A stretch of DNA of 64,000 bases from Seiridium cupressi (GCA_036674765.1 JARVKI010000012.1:601741-665740), one strand, 5' to 3'; positions 24,741 through 37,295 are shown, numbered from the stretch's first letter. A program made the numbers and translations. The notes: generated by a model not told the origin, from the sequence alone.

Positions 24741-27700
24741 ATGTGGAGAATTTTCAGATTCATCGGGCATTTTGACGAAGAGATGGAGAACAGATAGTAA
24801 CATGAGGGTAACGAGGAACACGCACTGAACGACGAAGCAGGGACTAGGGATTGTAATGATGTGGCTCGGGTGGTTGTACTGCTCGTCGTTCTATATGATA
24901 CCACGGTCAGGCGTTTGCTATTGTTTTATGGCGATTTTCAGGAAAGCCAATCGCATTTGCATTTCGGTATACCCCTTTTGCTCGACGACAGGAGTGTTAT
25001 GGAGTAACAGGATTTCAGCAACAATAGCGTAATAATACGAACAAGTAACCTTTGGCATTTGTGCATTCCCGCAGGTTAGATAGTGACCGAACTGATTGAT
25101 CCTGAGGCGCGGCAATTTTGAACATCTAGCAGCATTGACACGAACTTGGTACATTGAAGTAGGCGCGTAGCCAAAATGTGGTTCACCGACAATGAGATAT
25201 GCCCCTATTAAGATCATGTACCGAAGGTAATTTCCAGCGAATCTAGTGCCTTGGTGATCTACAAGGAAGGACCAAGCAGCCAAGCTAGACAGACGGCGGC
25301 AAAAGCGGGTGGGCTACATTGACGCTTTACTCTAGCGACATGATCGATCACGGGCCCTTGCCCCAAGGCTGATATCAGGGTCTCCCGCGCCCACCCCCCT
25401 ACGTCATCGGCGTCGCAGAAAAGCATTGACCAGAGCATTGTGAGTGGCCCATTACTCCTGACACATGGAACATGAGGCCAGGTGCTGATTGGACTAGTCA
25501 GTATGATTTCTTGACCACCATTCTGACGACGACTCGGGATGCGAAATGCATTGGAGTGGAGTGGGAAGCCATGATGTTGGATCCGGCCTGCGCTTTTAGG
25601 AACAGCTGTTTTGCCACCCAGGATGAGATATTCGCTGGGCTCTTTTCCAACACGCTCAAGGCTTAGAATATGGGGTCCGAAGGTGTGCTGGCACAGTTGT
25701 CAGATTGCCGTGATCAGCGTTCGCCCAGCGAAGTGTGGCTTTGTTTTCCAAGGCATCACGCCAGAATCCGTCCGTTTGCAGCATCGATCAACCAGATCGA
25801 CGTGCCGTCTCTGAAACAACCCAAAGAAGGTGGATTTCTGGTTCGTGCACGGGAGGAGTTCTCAAACAAATGCAGCAGAGTGTATAATTGCCACCCCGCT
25901 GTCCACCATCAAGTGGCGATAAAATGCCAGACAGAACACATAAACACCACAGCTGAGTCATGATGCTCGGCACATCGACAGCAAATGCGACAGGGTCCTT
26001 CAAGCAGGGGGAGGTCAGTAAGAGAGGAGAAGACGCTCGTCGGACATCAAGATCGGCTATCCACCAGACCCAAAGACCGGTCCAGTGCAACGTGCAGGCT
26101 TGAGTTGCCAGTACGATAACCGAAGGGTGGGCGGGAGATGCTGCAGAAAATCTTGCGCCGTTATGATTGCCGGGGCCCTTCAATAAGAAAGCAAAGCAAC
26201 ATCTGAAACCTAGAATTCTGCAAAGATCATGTGCCAGCCAGCAGCAAGCGCGATCCCTCGCAGGAGCTGCGCGTTGCCCACAGGTCGATGAGGTTGGGGA
26301 TAGAAATGCTCAGTATCAGGACCGTGGCGGCGGTCGTTCCCACGCAGATCTCCTGCACGTTAGGTCACACGTAGTACATAGTAGTCTCGTCATATGCATT
26401 GCACTCCGGGAATAATCAAACTACCAATACCAGTAACTGTACACCGCACTGCAAACTGCAGGCGCAACTGGCCATTATGGTAGTGCTATCCACTTGGGCA
26501 GTGCAAGTTGCAAGCGTCGTTGACTAGCCACAGCAAAGCACTCCATTGTCAGGCATTGCAATCCGACGCGAACAAACATGGGTTGCGACCCTCCAAGGAT
26601 TCCATCCCACCCAATGCGGGCTAACTGTGACAACCTCCAAGCAATGCAGACGACGTGCGGAAATCAAAGTACTCTCTTCATCTTTTGGCTGGTCATTTCG
26701 CATACCACGTAGGTAGGTCAACATACAGTGAGTGTACTTATAGCCCGGCCCGGGGAAAGAATCCACGCGGGAAAGGGATTGACCATTGATGTGCATGCAA
26801 CTCCATCGATAAAACGTATCTCCGTATGGGTCCAACCAATTTTAAACTTTCCGGAGGGTCCAACGTTGATTCTTCCAGGGTCTCTACTAACTTCAAGGCC
26901 CGATTTCCTGCCTGACTATATTCGTTCGGAGCTACTGCTGTCTTTGATTAAGACGTCTTGTTATTGCGGCACCCAGCTCAGAATTAGCAGAATCTCGTCC
27001 TCCGTGTTCGTCTGCTACGCTACCGTCGCCTGCCTAGAGTCTCATTCCCAAGAAACCCTATCTGACAAGTTACGAACATCAACCACCTTAGCTTTGCGAC
27101 GTTCAACGCGGGGAAAGTGACCGTACAGTCGGCCGACTAAGCAACTACACGGCAAGCCCTTTCAACAGCCTGGCGTTTCAGGGCCTCATCTACTGCCTTG
27201 TACCCTAGGAGTCAACACTCCTACTTCCGGCCACCCTCTTCGTCCGGACTGAACCCAATCCCTCACATGCAGGTTATCGTTCGACGCCCGGGGCTAGAGA
27301 CGCGCTGAGATTGATGGGAACTGTGGACGAGGTAAAACGGGTCAACCAGGACTACTCCAGCGTTTAGATGCGGGTCCTCCCATCCCACCTCACCTTTGCA
27401 GTTCGACAAATTGGCAGTGGAGACGTTGCGCCAGAAGGCGACGATCAGATTCAGCTATTTCAGCTCGTTCGAGCAAACTCGTGTCGTATTGTGTTTTGTT
27501 TACTAGTACCAAAGTCCGCCGCAATCCGGTCCGATTCATAACTTCCCGCGCTTGCAAGGTAAGAGCCATTTTCTCTGTTCGTTGCCAGATGAGCACTTCG
27601 GAACACCACTCGGCTTGCTATACATCTCCCGCGGGCTTAATAGCGGCGGGTCTCCAAAGACCTTGTGCTCCAGACGCGCGTTCCATACCAGCATCTGCAG

Positions 27701-27984
27701 GATCACAGCAACCAGATAAGACATTTCAGAGCTGCTGTGGTAGCTCCCAGTCTCTCCGGGAAACGACTTTGTCATGCTATCAGTCTCGAAACACCAAGAC
27801 AAACAGGATACCGGGCAGAGAGGCAGCCCAGATCGCATTGAGCTCGCAGAGATTGTCGACAAGAATCCCATGGGCCGCGATTTGTCTGTTCCCGCCGGAT
27901 TATATGCTAACTTGGATGTTTGTGCTTTAGAACGCCAGACGAGGGAATAATTGTTCCCTGCAACTCCTTGCGACTCATCAAGCA
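24741..27984. other. 3.2-kb gene-free region
   Basis: No frame here shows a domain or a plausible exon chain. The part from about 27.4 kb to 27.98 kb is pyrimidine/CG-mixed and probably promoter plus long 5' UTR of the next gene. This is the largest unexplained gap in the window. Confidence 0.5.
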
Positions 27985-30065
27985 ATGGCGAATCTTGGTC
28001 GTTCGCTAAAATCGCCATCGCTACTATCGCCGATGGCTTCACGCCGCCCAGGCATGGCGAGGAGGTCCGTGTCCAACATGTCGAACGTCTCGGAGGTATC
28101 GTCGGCAGCGTCATCGCCTGGCGAATTCTTCCCAGAAGACATCATCTTCTCTGCGAAGACATCTCCAATGCCCCAGCAAGCGAGCCCGTGGAGCGACCCT
28201 GCCACGAAAGCGAGTGTGCTGCATTTGGAAATTCCTGGTACGTTTATACATACCTCAAATCCGCTCTCTGGACCCACCATGTTTCCCATCTTCCTGTCTC
28301 AAGCCCAGCGTTTTCTTGGGTTTCAACATCATCATGGTCACATACTTCTGTCCGCAACGCATCGCAGGGTGGTTTATTCGGGTGGTTTGGGCCGACGTTG
28401 TGCTCTGCCATCGCTTGTGAGACGGCGCATGGGGGCCTTGCTGCCGTCTTGCCGAAGAGCATCTGCGACACGGAGCATAGTTGCCTCATTCCGACCCGGC
28501 GCTCCGTTGCAGGCACCGGCCATTGGGTGGCTTCGAACCAAGCAGGCCACTAACGCTCCCCGCCACACAAATGGCTCGTACCAGTGCTAGGGTGATAGCG
28601 GGGTGCGTCGTCGCTGACGGTTGGTGGGATGGGTGGTCTTCCCAAGGGTCCTTTGCATCCCGCTCTTGTGCCAATGGCTCCTTGACGCCTCTTTGCAGTT
28701 TCTCACTAGAGAGCCGCCAAGCCGCAAAGTCCCAGCGCCGCCCAAATCCCAAATCCCAAATCCCCTGCAGTTGGGCGGGTTTCCCATCCTGACCCTGATT
28801 GGGATTCCCGGTTTTCTGGCCGGCCGACCCGGATTGCCCATTCCAATGCCGTTTGGTTAAGCGACCATGTGCGTCATGTAATGCAACAATGCTTCAAGCC
28901 ACTACTACAGTTACAGACGATTGCAAAAAAAAAAAAAAAAATTACCACAATTGCTGACTCGATATACTAGAATCTTCACAAACATCACCCACTTCTGCCA
29001 GTCGGCCAATCGCCATTGAACTTCCAACCGTCAAAAAGGCAACGCCCAACAGCTCTTCTGTCTATACTCCACCGGCGCCATTATCCGCCCGCGGAGATCT
29101 TCCTGGGTACGTTATTTGTTGGCGCCCGACTTTATACTCAAATGTTTTTTTTTTTTTTCCCCCTCTCCGAGTACAACGAAGAAGACCACCCATACCCCAC
29201 GATCTACTTACATATGCTGACTTGACTGCTATGTGTTAGTGGATACTTCCCTTTGCATGAGGAGCAGAGCCGAGTCTACCGGAGCCACCCGTTCCACTTG
29301 GACGTCTCGAAAGCACGAGAGCGATCCCATCAGCGTGCTTCGCAGTCTTGTTCGCCAGATTCGCTCCCTGCTTTTACCGCTCCGCCTGTGATAGGTCGCG
29401 CGCCCTCGCCGGCGAAATTGCCAATGCCAGTCCACATGCCGTCCCAGGCTTCCGCTCCGCCTCCCACGGCGACTGGTAGTAGCAGCAGCCGTGCTAACAC
29501 GCCCGTCGCATCCTACATCCCCAGTGGCGTACATGCAAATCCCCTACCCATGGGAAAGTACTACCCTTCCAACTATGAAAACAGTAGACCTCCACAACAG
29601 CTGCAGTCCACGCGACCGCCCGTCTCAGGATCCCTATCCCCGGCGATTAAGTCTGATTCCCAGGTGCCTACTCTCCGCGGCGACGCATCAATGGGGCAGT
29701 CGCGGCACGAGTCGGAAGCCAAGCGCAGACTGCAACAGTACCAAAGGGACATGATTGCACAAGCTACGTTGGCACTCAACGGCGGGAACGTTAATGCAGC
29801 CGCTCTCAACGCCTTATCTCTCAGAAATATCGGCTTTACCAGTGTACCTACAAAGCCTAGCAAGCCAAACTTGGCTCCTCTTGGAAGTCCTGGCCCAGTA
29901 ACGCCCCTGGACCTCGAAACCAATGATGACGGCTACCTTGGTGTCCGGCTACGTAGTTCGGATGATCAGCCGCCTATGGAAGAAGTCAGCCGAGCAATAC
30001 GGGCCGAGGAAGAGCGACGTCGAAGGGAAGGTACTCGATCACCTGCTCTCAGCCCCGTCTTCTGA
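27985..30065 (+). CDS. conserved-looking disordered fungal protein of unknown function
   Basis: Three exons are inferred: 27985-28237, 28971-29106 and 29240-30065, giving 404 aa. Phases match at both joins (CCTG|AATCT and CCTGG|TGGATAC) and join into continuous sense text (VLHLEIPESSQTSPTSASRP, then LPGGYFPLHEEQSRVYRSHP). The protein is mostly Ser/Pro-rich and disordered. Three blocks look constrained: the N-terminal MANLGRSLKSPSLLSP, the central GYFPLHEEQSRVYRSHPFHL, and a helical block ESEAKRRLQQYQRDMIAQAT with ALNALSLRNIGFTS. The C-terminus is charged (IRAEEERRRREGTRS). I do not recognise a domain or function. Intron 1 is unusually long here (733 bp) and contains a 17-nt A run, so extra exons are possible. 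Confidence 0.75.
28925..28941. repeat. A17 homopolymer
   Basis: A run of 17 A just upstream of the acceptor at 28970 in intron 1 of the gene starting at 27985. Similar A/T runs occur at 1073-1096, 29145-29158, 48668-48690, 51760-51775 and 52288-52307. Confidence 0.95.
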
Positions 30066-31143
30066 GAAACTTTTTCTCTGGAATGTCTTTGCAGTTCCTT
30101 TCAGGCACGGTGATAGATAGGACGTCAGCGATCATCGTACCCGGTCTTTTCACTTCGTGAATCAACAGACCACTGAACGCTAGCACCTATTTACCAGGAC
30201 GCGTGCTGTCCCAACTTCTGATATGTTTGGATTTCCTTTCTGCCAACCGGCCCAGCTCTCGAAGTGTGAAACTCGAGAGCTTTGCGAAAGCGCGCGCAAG
30301 GATCATTCGATACCCACAGGCAACACTGCAGCATCGCTGTCATCATTCAGCACACGAATACGAATCCTCCATGATACCCAACATACTTTCTTATCCGGCC
30401 ACGATCTAGGGGGAAGACACGAGCCGGATCTGAATTTTAGAGCTTACTTTATTTTTACTGGTTATAGACTTGACCACGGAGTTCGGACATATCCTCCTTT
30501 TGTCCTAGGGCCTTGCTCCCACGACGACTTACGATCGCTTTTGTTTCATTTATTCGTTGCATGAATTTTGAGTGAGGTCGGAAACAAACAAAAAAAGGAA
30601 ACTAGATGACTGCCAAAACGCGGTTGAGAAACCAGGGCATGTAGGGGATGGGCAGGCCTAAATAGTCTTCCAATCAAACTGAAGGCGCATCAGAATTATG
30701 AACTGGCATTTCCGATCTGCAATGCCGATGCCGTGACTAGCAGTTCAAACCTCGAAGTATCGTACCCTAATGTGAGGCAGGTATATGAAACGCCAACACA
30801 AATTTCACAGTGAACAAAATCCGTCTCGTTCGGCCCAAGTTCTTGCTTATCGTTGGGAGTCTGATCAATGCCTTCTTGGACAGAGTAATACTCCAAACGT
30901 AATGAGCATAGCAATATAACGGAGCAATCGTTATCAGTCAAGTGAAAGAAAGTCTAGCAAACATGATCATTATTGTTCATATGTGATATTGTATTAATTC
31001 ATAATCTCGTTTTGCCAGTCAGCCGGCAGCCAAGGCGGGCCGGGCTGCTTTACGGGAGCAGAAGCATCCCCTTTTTGATTACCCGTTAAACACCAACTGT
31101 GTTAAAACAATGCTATACCACCCGCCACCTTTCATAGTCCACA
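30066..31143. other. convergent 3' intergenic region
   Basis: This 1.1-kb stretch lies between the 3' ends of the disordered-protein gene and the BAR-SH3 gene. No coding signal is seen. Confidence 0.6.
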
Positions 31144-32741
31144 TCACCCAGTCTTGCAATAATTCGCCGGGAAGCTGCCCTTGCGACCTCCGATTTCTCC
31201 TACCCACCAATCTTGATCCGTCCCGGTCTTCTTTACTACTTTGATCCGATCACCTTCCTGGAACGATAGATCTCCTGCACTCTGACCAGCAAAGGGGTAG
31301 AGTGCCACCACAAACTCTTCAGGTAGCTTGTTGGAAGCGATGCGCTTGGGGGGTGGGGGTGGCGGTATCTTCTTCACTATACCCGGCGAAACGCTGTTTG
31401 TGGAAATGGTGGACGGAGCTGTCGATGCGGCGCTCGGAGGCCGGGTCGAGAAGTAGTCGTTCCTCGGCTTCAGCGAGTTGGGCGAATAGGCGGGTGCTGG
31501 TGGTGAGTGTCCGAAGCCAGAGGCCGTCGTGAATTCAGTGGGAACGCCTAGATTTGAGCTTGAGCCGAAATTGGGATTGTTGAAAGTCGGACGCGGCCCG
31601 GGTGTAGGCCTTGGGGTACTGATTGTAGGTGTCGATGAAATGCGGGTTGGTCGCGGCGGTATGGGGCCCGGCCCGTCATCTTTTGGAGGTATTAAATTGC
31701 TTGAGGTGCGTCGGAAACCATTCGTTGAACTGGTCGAAGGTTTTCGATTCTCCTCAGCCTGAGCTTCTATGTTGACATTCATGGGTTGGCGTGCCGCTTT
31801 ACCATGGGCTATACAACTGATAGATTCGATTTCCTTCCTCGCCGGGTTGAACACTTCCTGCCATGAGATGATGACTCCGTCCATTGGCGGTGGCGGTGAA
31901 GGGAAATTGTGAGTCTCACAGTAGTTGTGCAAGACGGTATAATACAGGCCTAGAAGGCGATTCTGTATGAGGACGACGGCGCTGACCAGGGGAGGGACAA
32001 TACTGAATGCCGCATTGACAATTGGCGGGAGAGTTTCTCGGACATGATTGTCAATGACTTGGAATTCCTGTAGATTCGTGAGTACAATGCTGCTTGAGTT
32101 GCGCAACCCAGCGTTCATGGTGTTGGACGTACATCTGTAACCCTGGCCACTTCCTCCTGGGCTTTGGCCAGGGCAGCATCGTCCTTGGCCGATTTCCCAG
32201 GCTTTCTCTGCAGCTTCAAAGCCTTGTCTTGCGCCTTCTCATAGTCCAACCGTCTGTTCTCTCGCTTCTTGATAGTCTTCTTGAGCGGCGCAAGACAGTC
32301 TCGTGCCGTTGTGGCTGGAATGACGATGCTGTTCTCTATCTGGCCTAGCTCCTCCAGGAGCTCGTTCTTCAACCCTGCATAAGCTTCTTTCAACTCGAAT
32401 GTGCGATGTAGCTGTAGCTCGGGGGTTGCTGTGGTCGATCGCATGTTGGTCCTCCCAGTCCCCTCGATCGGGTCGTAGAGCCCTTCATATTCGGTGACGA
32501 TGCCGAGTTGTGAAGTCGTCAGCGCAACCCACGAGTCGCGCCATGATTTGGCATTTTCAATGATCTGTGATGTTGGCGTTTAGAACGATGCTTTGCTGGT
32601 AGTGTTTGGAAGGTATACCTTTGCTAAAACATTGTCGGCATCTTCGTAGTCGTTCAAGACAACGCTGACCTTGGCATTGTCACCGGGAGCTTTGTGTGTG
32701 AGTTTGCCGAACTGCCTCTGCATCGACTGCATCGACTGCAT
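31144..32741 (-). CDS. BAR-SH3 protein, Rvs167/Hob1 type
   Basis: Rvs167-type amphiphysins bend membrane and link it to actin during endocytic vesicle scission. Exons 32619-32741, 32133-32564 and 31144-32067 (introns 54 and 65 bp) give 492 aa. The BAR domain covers about residues 1-260, from MQRQFGKLTHKAPGD through WRDSWVALTTSQLGIVTEYE, PLKKTIKKRENRRLDYEKAQ and LPPIVNAAFSIVPPLVSAVV to FPSPPPPMDGVIISWQEVF. A Pro/Ser-rich linker follows, with a poly-Pro stretch (IPPPPPPKR). The SH3 domain fills the last 57 residues (ALYPFAGQSAGDLSFQEGD, WWVGEIGGRKGSFPANY) with the usual ALYPF, WW and P-Y ligand-binding residues. Filamentous fungi usually have more than one Rvs167-like gene, so I leave the symbol empty. 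The first codons are a 9-bp repeat giving three in-frame ATGs. Confidence 0.93.
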
Positions 32742-34211
32742 CGTAGCTGTTTCTGCCTAGCACAGCTATGGGGAGGCTATCGTCCTCCTGCGGGGTAACT
32801 AACAGGTGCTGCTCTCTCTTGTGTAGTGAGTGAGGCCTGGCTCGGACGGCGCAAAACGAAAGATTGGGTGCCGACGATCAGCAGGTTAAACGATTGAAGA
32901 TTCGCTTCTGCCAAGGACTCATTTGCCAAATTGCCCCAAAAATTGATGGGAGATTGGGGAGATGAGAGGAATAAGTTGCGGCGCCGAAGGAGCGTTACGG
33001 CACCGCTATTTGCGTCAGAAGGGCTCCCCACCACTACGGATCCTGGCAGACCAGACCTGGCAGTGGAGGATAGGCACATGGATGGACGGATGCAAGGCTG
33101 TGCAGCGCTCGGCCAGGGTCTGATCTTGGTAAAAAAAAAATAGGTGGGCTTGAAGTTAGGAGAAACCTACAGTAGGCTTCTAATTCACCAGAACCTACAT
33201 GTAGCATGCGAGCAAAACGTTTTGTTCCATCGAGTTACCTACGCTCGTTAGTTACCGGCGGGAAACACAATTGGTGGAGGCAAGTACAGCCGCATAGCCG
33301 GTTGTCGTTGAACCTACGACGACTTTAGGTAACCCAAGTACAGTACTTATCAAGCTAGTCGACCTGTGCGTGCTTGAGACTACCGTGTCAGCTTAAGCCT
33401 GGCTATGTTTCGATTCGCCAATGGACGGTGTTCACCGTCGAGTCCCTGGTCCATGGTCTGTTGTACGGCGGGCGAGTTGTGTGGCAGTGCGTGCTGGCTG
33501 CTGTGACGTAAAGCTGCTGCAATAAAACGCACCCAGCATTGTGTTTAGAAAGGTTGTCGGAGCGGTTCCGTTTTCTTTGGTGTCCCCAGCTGGATTGCGG
33601 ATGTTCTGAAACGGCGAGGTCTAAATTTCAGGTGAATTCGTCCGGTCCGGGCTGTTCCTTACGATGAATGAGCCGTCGTGGGAAGTCATTGAAGGGTAGA
33701 GACATCCATGATCCTATGTTTGAGCTAGCCTTAGTGGCGTCATAATGCCCGTCTCCAACTGCTCCGACTTGAGAAACATTTCCTGACCAGGTAAAATAGA
33801 ATGATGTACTCAGCATACAGGGAGGAATATTTCCCAAATTGTTTTCGGCTACAATAGGTACCGGTAGTCGAGCTTAGCGGCTTCCAGCAGTGCCAAGGGC
33901 CCCTCTGTCGTATAGGGCTGTTCTGTCACCCGTATCGGTGTTTTAATTGGAAAGCGCCGGTTTGCCCCTAGAACACGTGCCGTCGCGCTACAAACGCGCT
34001 GCCACCCGTGAGAACCACCTAATCGCAGCCAGGACGCGTCCGTCCACCGTTGCCATCACTGTCGCCATCGCAGCCCAGCCAAGTCTATCGCATGGCCATT
34101 TCGCCGAGAAACGAGGCGTTTGATACTGTCAACAAGATCATGTCCTCGCTGATTTGACCATGTATGCATAGTGGCCGGCTGTAAGCCAACATACCAGCCA
34201 CCACCTCGACC
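32742..34211. other. divergent promoter region
   Basis: This 1.5-kb stretch lies between the divergent BAR-SH3 and DUF2439 genes. The open frames are short and have no recognisable domain. Confidence 0.6.
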
Positions 34212-37200
34212 ATGCAGAGTTCGGCAGCATCAATCTCAGGTCAGCAAGGTGCTCCCAGCAGCGCTCCAGTGCTGGAGTATGTATGCCTCTTTACACATGA
34301 CCTTAAAAGAAAGCAAAAGCGCTGGCAGGATGGCCGTCTCAAGTTCCACGCCTTCAACAAGCGGATTATGGTCTACGATGAACGGGGGAATTTTATTGGC
34401 GACACTCATTGGCGTGAGGACTACGAGTTTGGCGACGGCGAAGAAGTCCAACTGGAGCGCGGTGGCGTGATCGTGCAGACGGCGGAATGCACCGGTAGCC
34501 ACAGTCAAGATCTCTCGGAACTCATCGACAAAAGGGTGCAGGAGAAGGTCGAGAGACAGTCTGCTGCTGCTGCTACGCGTCACACAAGACCAGTCCCTGG
34601 CGGAGGAAGGCCTGCAATACCTCAAGCCGGGACACCCCACTTCCAACTGCGACACGCCCCCCTTCATAATGTCTTGGGCACGCCCACAGGACATCATGGT
34701 CGCGCTGTGGTTCCCACTACGTCACCTTTCGAGGAACGGCAGAGGGCGAATGCCCAGCAGTCATCTGTACCGCAAGACGAGAGCCCGCGTCCCTCCAAAC
34801 GACGCAAACGGGACCCTTCACCTCCAAGCAAGAGTGGATATGCACAGAGTCTCTTTGGGGCCACTCTAACACTGTCGGGACGCCCTATGAGTAGTGCTCC
34901 CCTTCGCCACAAACCTCGGTCACAGCAGGTTTATCAACATGAGCAAATTCCTCCATCTTCATCCGATGTAAGCGATCGAAATGGCGACGAAGACGATGTG
35001 CACGAGGTATTTCCTCCGCAAAAAGCTCCGCCATTAGAGAATGGTCCGCTTGCCGAGAGACGACCCGCCGTCGTCAATATTCCTGGTGGTCGGACCGAGA
35101 CTCTAGTAGGAAAGAACACGCGATCCAAAGCGAACGTGCCATCTTTGCTGCGCCAGACGGAACCCCAAGCTGCTAAAAGCACTTATGAACCTGTCAGGGC
35201 CTCCGTTTCACGAGCTAGAAAGGTAAACAGGTTTTCTGACTCACGAAACGACTTTGAGCCGGTACTCGACAAAGACGCGCGAGCACCTCAGGAACAGGGG
35301 ACCGCCGATGACAGCGCACTGAGTGAACTGGATTCGGGGCGTCAACCTCACTCAAAGGTCCAGTCGTCTCAAAAGGCAACTAAAGAAAGGGGTCGTGCAC
35401 GCATCTCGAAAGAATCTGGAGTAATGCATGATATGGGCGATTCCGTACTTCTGCAGCGGCCCTCTGTTGTCCGTAAGGGTGTAGAGGCCCCTGCAGCTCA
35501 GCAAGCTCTTGCATCAGAACCACATCCGCCAAGGCATCCCACAACTGAGGACCGGGCGCCTCGCGAGCCACGAATAGAGTTGAGAATGGCACCAAGCAAG
35601 AAAAGGGGCTTACTTGTCCTCTCTGAGAAGGGAACCAAGAAAAAAGTGCGGAAGTCGAGCAAAGCTAAACTCGCTGACGATTCAGGCTACTCTGGACTCT
35701 CTCAGACTGCGATGAGTGATTATGAGGATGGCACCAAAACAGATGCGGGTGTTCGTTCTCGTGGGGGAAACAACCGCGCATCCGCGTTGGAAGCAGAAGA
35801 CCATACTAGTACCCTTGAGAAATTGCCCACTCAGGCTCCCACGACCCAGCCGAAGCATGACCCCGCAGAACATACCGAGGCAGCCCCAGATGTAAATGGA
35901 GTAATCATTAGTTCAGTTGGAGAGCCAGACCAGATCACTCAAAGTCGCGAGAGAAACAACAATCGCCAGACACACAGCGGAGGCATGGCCGGCGGTGATG
36001 GTCGGGCAACAGAGAAGTGCACTAATGACAAACCTGTCATCATAGCATCACCACGAAAGGAAAGGCATAGAGGACAAGATGCCGGCGCTACTTATGCTCA
36101 AAGCAAAGATGCACTTTCCAGACACGGAACACGAGAAGCACACGAGAAGCGTTTGACAAGTCCCAAACGGCAATCTGGCAGGGCTTGCCAATATAACGCA
36201 GACTCTACGACTACGGAAGAGTCTGAAATAGGAGACATTGCCAGCGCACAAGAGGTGCCTCAGCAAAGGTCGAACGCCCCAACAAAGAATACAAGAGATT
36301 TGGAAAAGGATTTCGACGAAATCTTTAGCAGGAGGCCCGAAAATGCACCACCGCCACGACTGGCACAACTCTCGCGAAAAAGTGTACGTAGTAGAGAGGT
36401 AATCGGGCTGTTCTACGAAGTTGAGGACGGACCGCCGCTTCAGCCAAAGAATGGCGCAATGTTGCAACAGCGACCTTCATCAGCCAATGAGACATACAGA
36501 AACGACAATCACCTCCCAGAGCCCGGCAACGTCGACGGTGGAACCATCGCAGCACAGTCGGCACAGTTAAAGCAGCGGCGGCAGGATTCCCTTAGAGGAC
36601 TTCCAGGCTCGGCGATACGTCAACCCATTTCTACGAGCCACCCCACAAACACAAAGCCCCCGGAAACTATAAAACCCAAACAACCTCAACAGCAGGGTCT
36701 GTCGGACCCAAAGGTACCTGATGCGTTGACCGAAACGGACCCCGGGCTGACCAAGGAAAACATGACGGATTTGATATCCAGGGAGCCCTCACCGCCTTTG
36801 GTCTTCAAAGAAAAAGAGGACCCTGCAGTTGCTCAGGTACTGTCTTCCTCGGAGATCTCAGCGCCAGCCAGGTGTAATGCAACCGGAGACACTCTACAAC
36901 ATGATGGCAATCTTGAAGCTCATAGCGACATGGAGCCAGTGAAAACAGGTAGTCTGCAGCAGGAGTCGTCGAGGTCCATCTTGGACCTATTGTCGGAGAG
37001 CCATGTGCCAGATTCTGACGTGCAGAAGGAAGCCATGAACACAACGGTGTTGAGCCGGAAACCAGTACCAAGGATAGTAAACCCTGCTACACGTGGAAAG
37101 AAGGCTGCCAGACCGTCTGATGCAGCCGGCCAAGTGCCCGAGAACATCCTCCCTGCAGATGACCGGGCCCTTGCGGATGTTCCCAAGAAACCAGCCAAGG

Positions 37201-37295
37201 AGGCAGCGACAGTCGTAGCCGGCTTCTCGAAAGCCAACGGGGGGCCCTGGAGCAGGGAGGCACATGACTTGTTCGAGTACAAACGGCCTGGCTGA
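34212..37295 (+). CDS. DUF2439 / ZGRF1 N-terminal-domain protein (Mte1-like)
   Basis: A single open frame of 1,027 aa. Residues about 20-100 carry the DUF2439/ZGRF1-N fold signature (VCLFTHDLKRKQKRWQDGRL, FHAFNKRIMVYDERGNFIGD, THWREDYEFGDGEEVQLERG). In yeast Mte1 and human ZGRF1 this domain occurs in proteins acting with Mph1/FANCM or Rad51 on recombination intermediates and telomeres, so a DNA-repair role is a reasonable inference. The remaining 900 residues are disordered, highly charged and rich in S/T-Q and basic clusters (PSKRRKRDPSPPSKS, KKRGLLVLSEKGTKKKVRKS). The C-terminus has a short conserved-looking end (NGGPWSREAHDLFEYKRP). No helicase domain follows, unlike vertebrate ZGRF1. The start at 34212 has context ACCATGC. 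Confidence 0.85.
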   Translation: MQSSAASISGQQGAPSSAPVLEYVCLFTHDLKRKQKRWQDGRLKFHAFNKRIMVYDERGNFIGDTHWREDYEFGDGEEVQLERGGVIVQTAECTGSHSQDLSELIDKRVQEKVERQSAAAATRHTRPVPGGGRPAIPQAGTPHFQLRHAPLHNVLGTPTGHHGRAVVPTTSPFEERQRANAQQSSVPQDESPRPSKRRKRDPSPPSKSGYAQSLFGATLTLSGRPMSSAPLRHKPRSQQVYQHEQIPPSSSDVSDRNGDEDDVHEVFPPQKAPPLENGPLAERRPAVVNIPGGRTETLVGKNTRSKANVPSLLRQTEPQAAKSTYEPVRASVSRARKVNRFSDSRNDFEPVLDKDARAPQEQGTADDSALSELDSGRQPHSKVQSSQKATKERGRARISKESGVMHDMGDSVLLQRPSVVRKGVEAPAAQQALASEPHPPRHPTTEDRAPREPRIELRMAPSKKRGLLVLSEKGTKKKVRKSSKAKLADDSGYSGLSQTAMSDYEDGTKTDAGVRSRGGNNRASALEAEDHTSTLEKLPTQAPTTQPKHDPAEHTEAAPDVNGVIISSVGEPDQITQSRERNNNRQTHSGGMAGGDGRATEKCTNDKPVIIASPRKERHRGQDAGATYAQSKDALSRHGTREAHEKRLTSPKRQSGRACQYNADSTTTEESEIGDIASAQEVPQQRSNAPTKNTRDLEKDFDEIFSRRPENAPPPRLAQLSRKSVRSREVIGLFYEVEDGPPLQPKNGAMLQQRPSSANETYRNDNHLPEPGNVDGGTIAAQSAQLKQRRQDSLRGLPGSAIRQPISTSHPTNTKPPETIKPKQPQQQGLSDPKVPDALTETDPGLTKENMTDLISREPSPPLVFKEKEDPAVAQVLSSSEISAPARCNATGDTLQHDGNLEAHSDMEPVKTGSLQQESSRSILDLLSESHVPDSDVQKEAMNTTVLSRKPVPRIVNPATRGKKAARPSDAAGQVPENILPADDRALADVPKKPAKEAATVVAGFSKANGGPWSREAHDLFEYKRPG

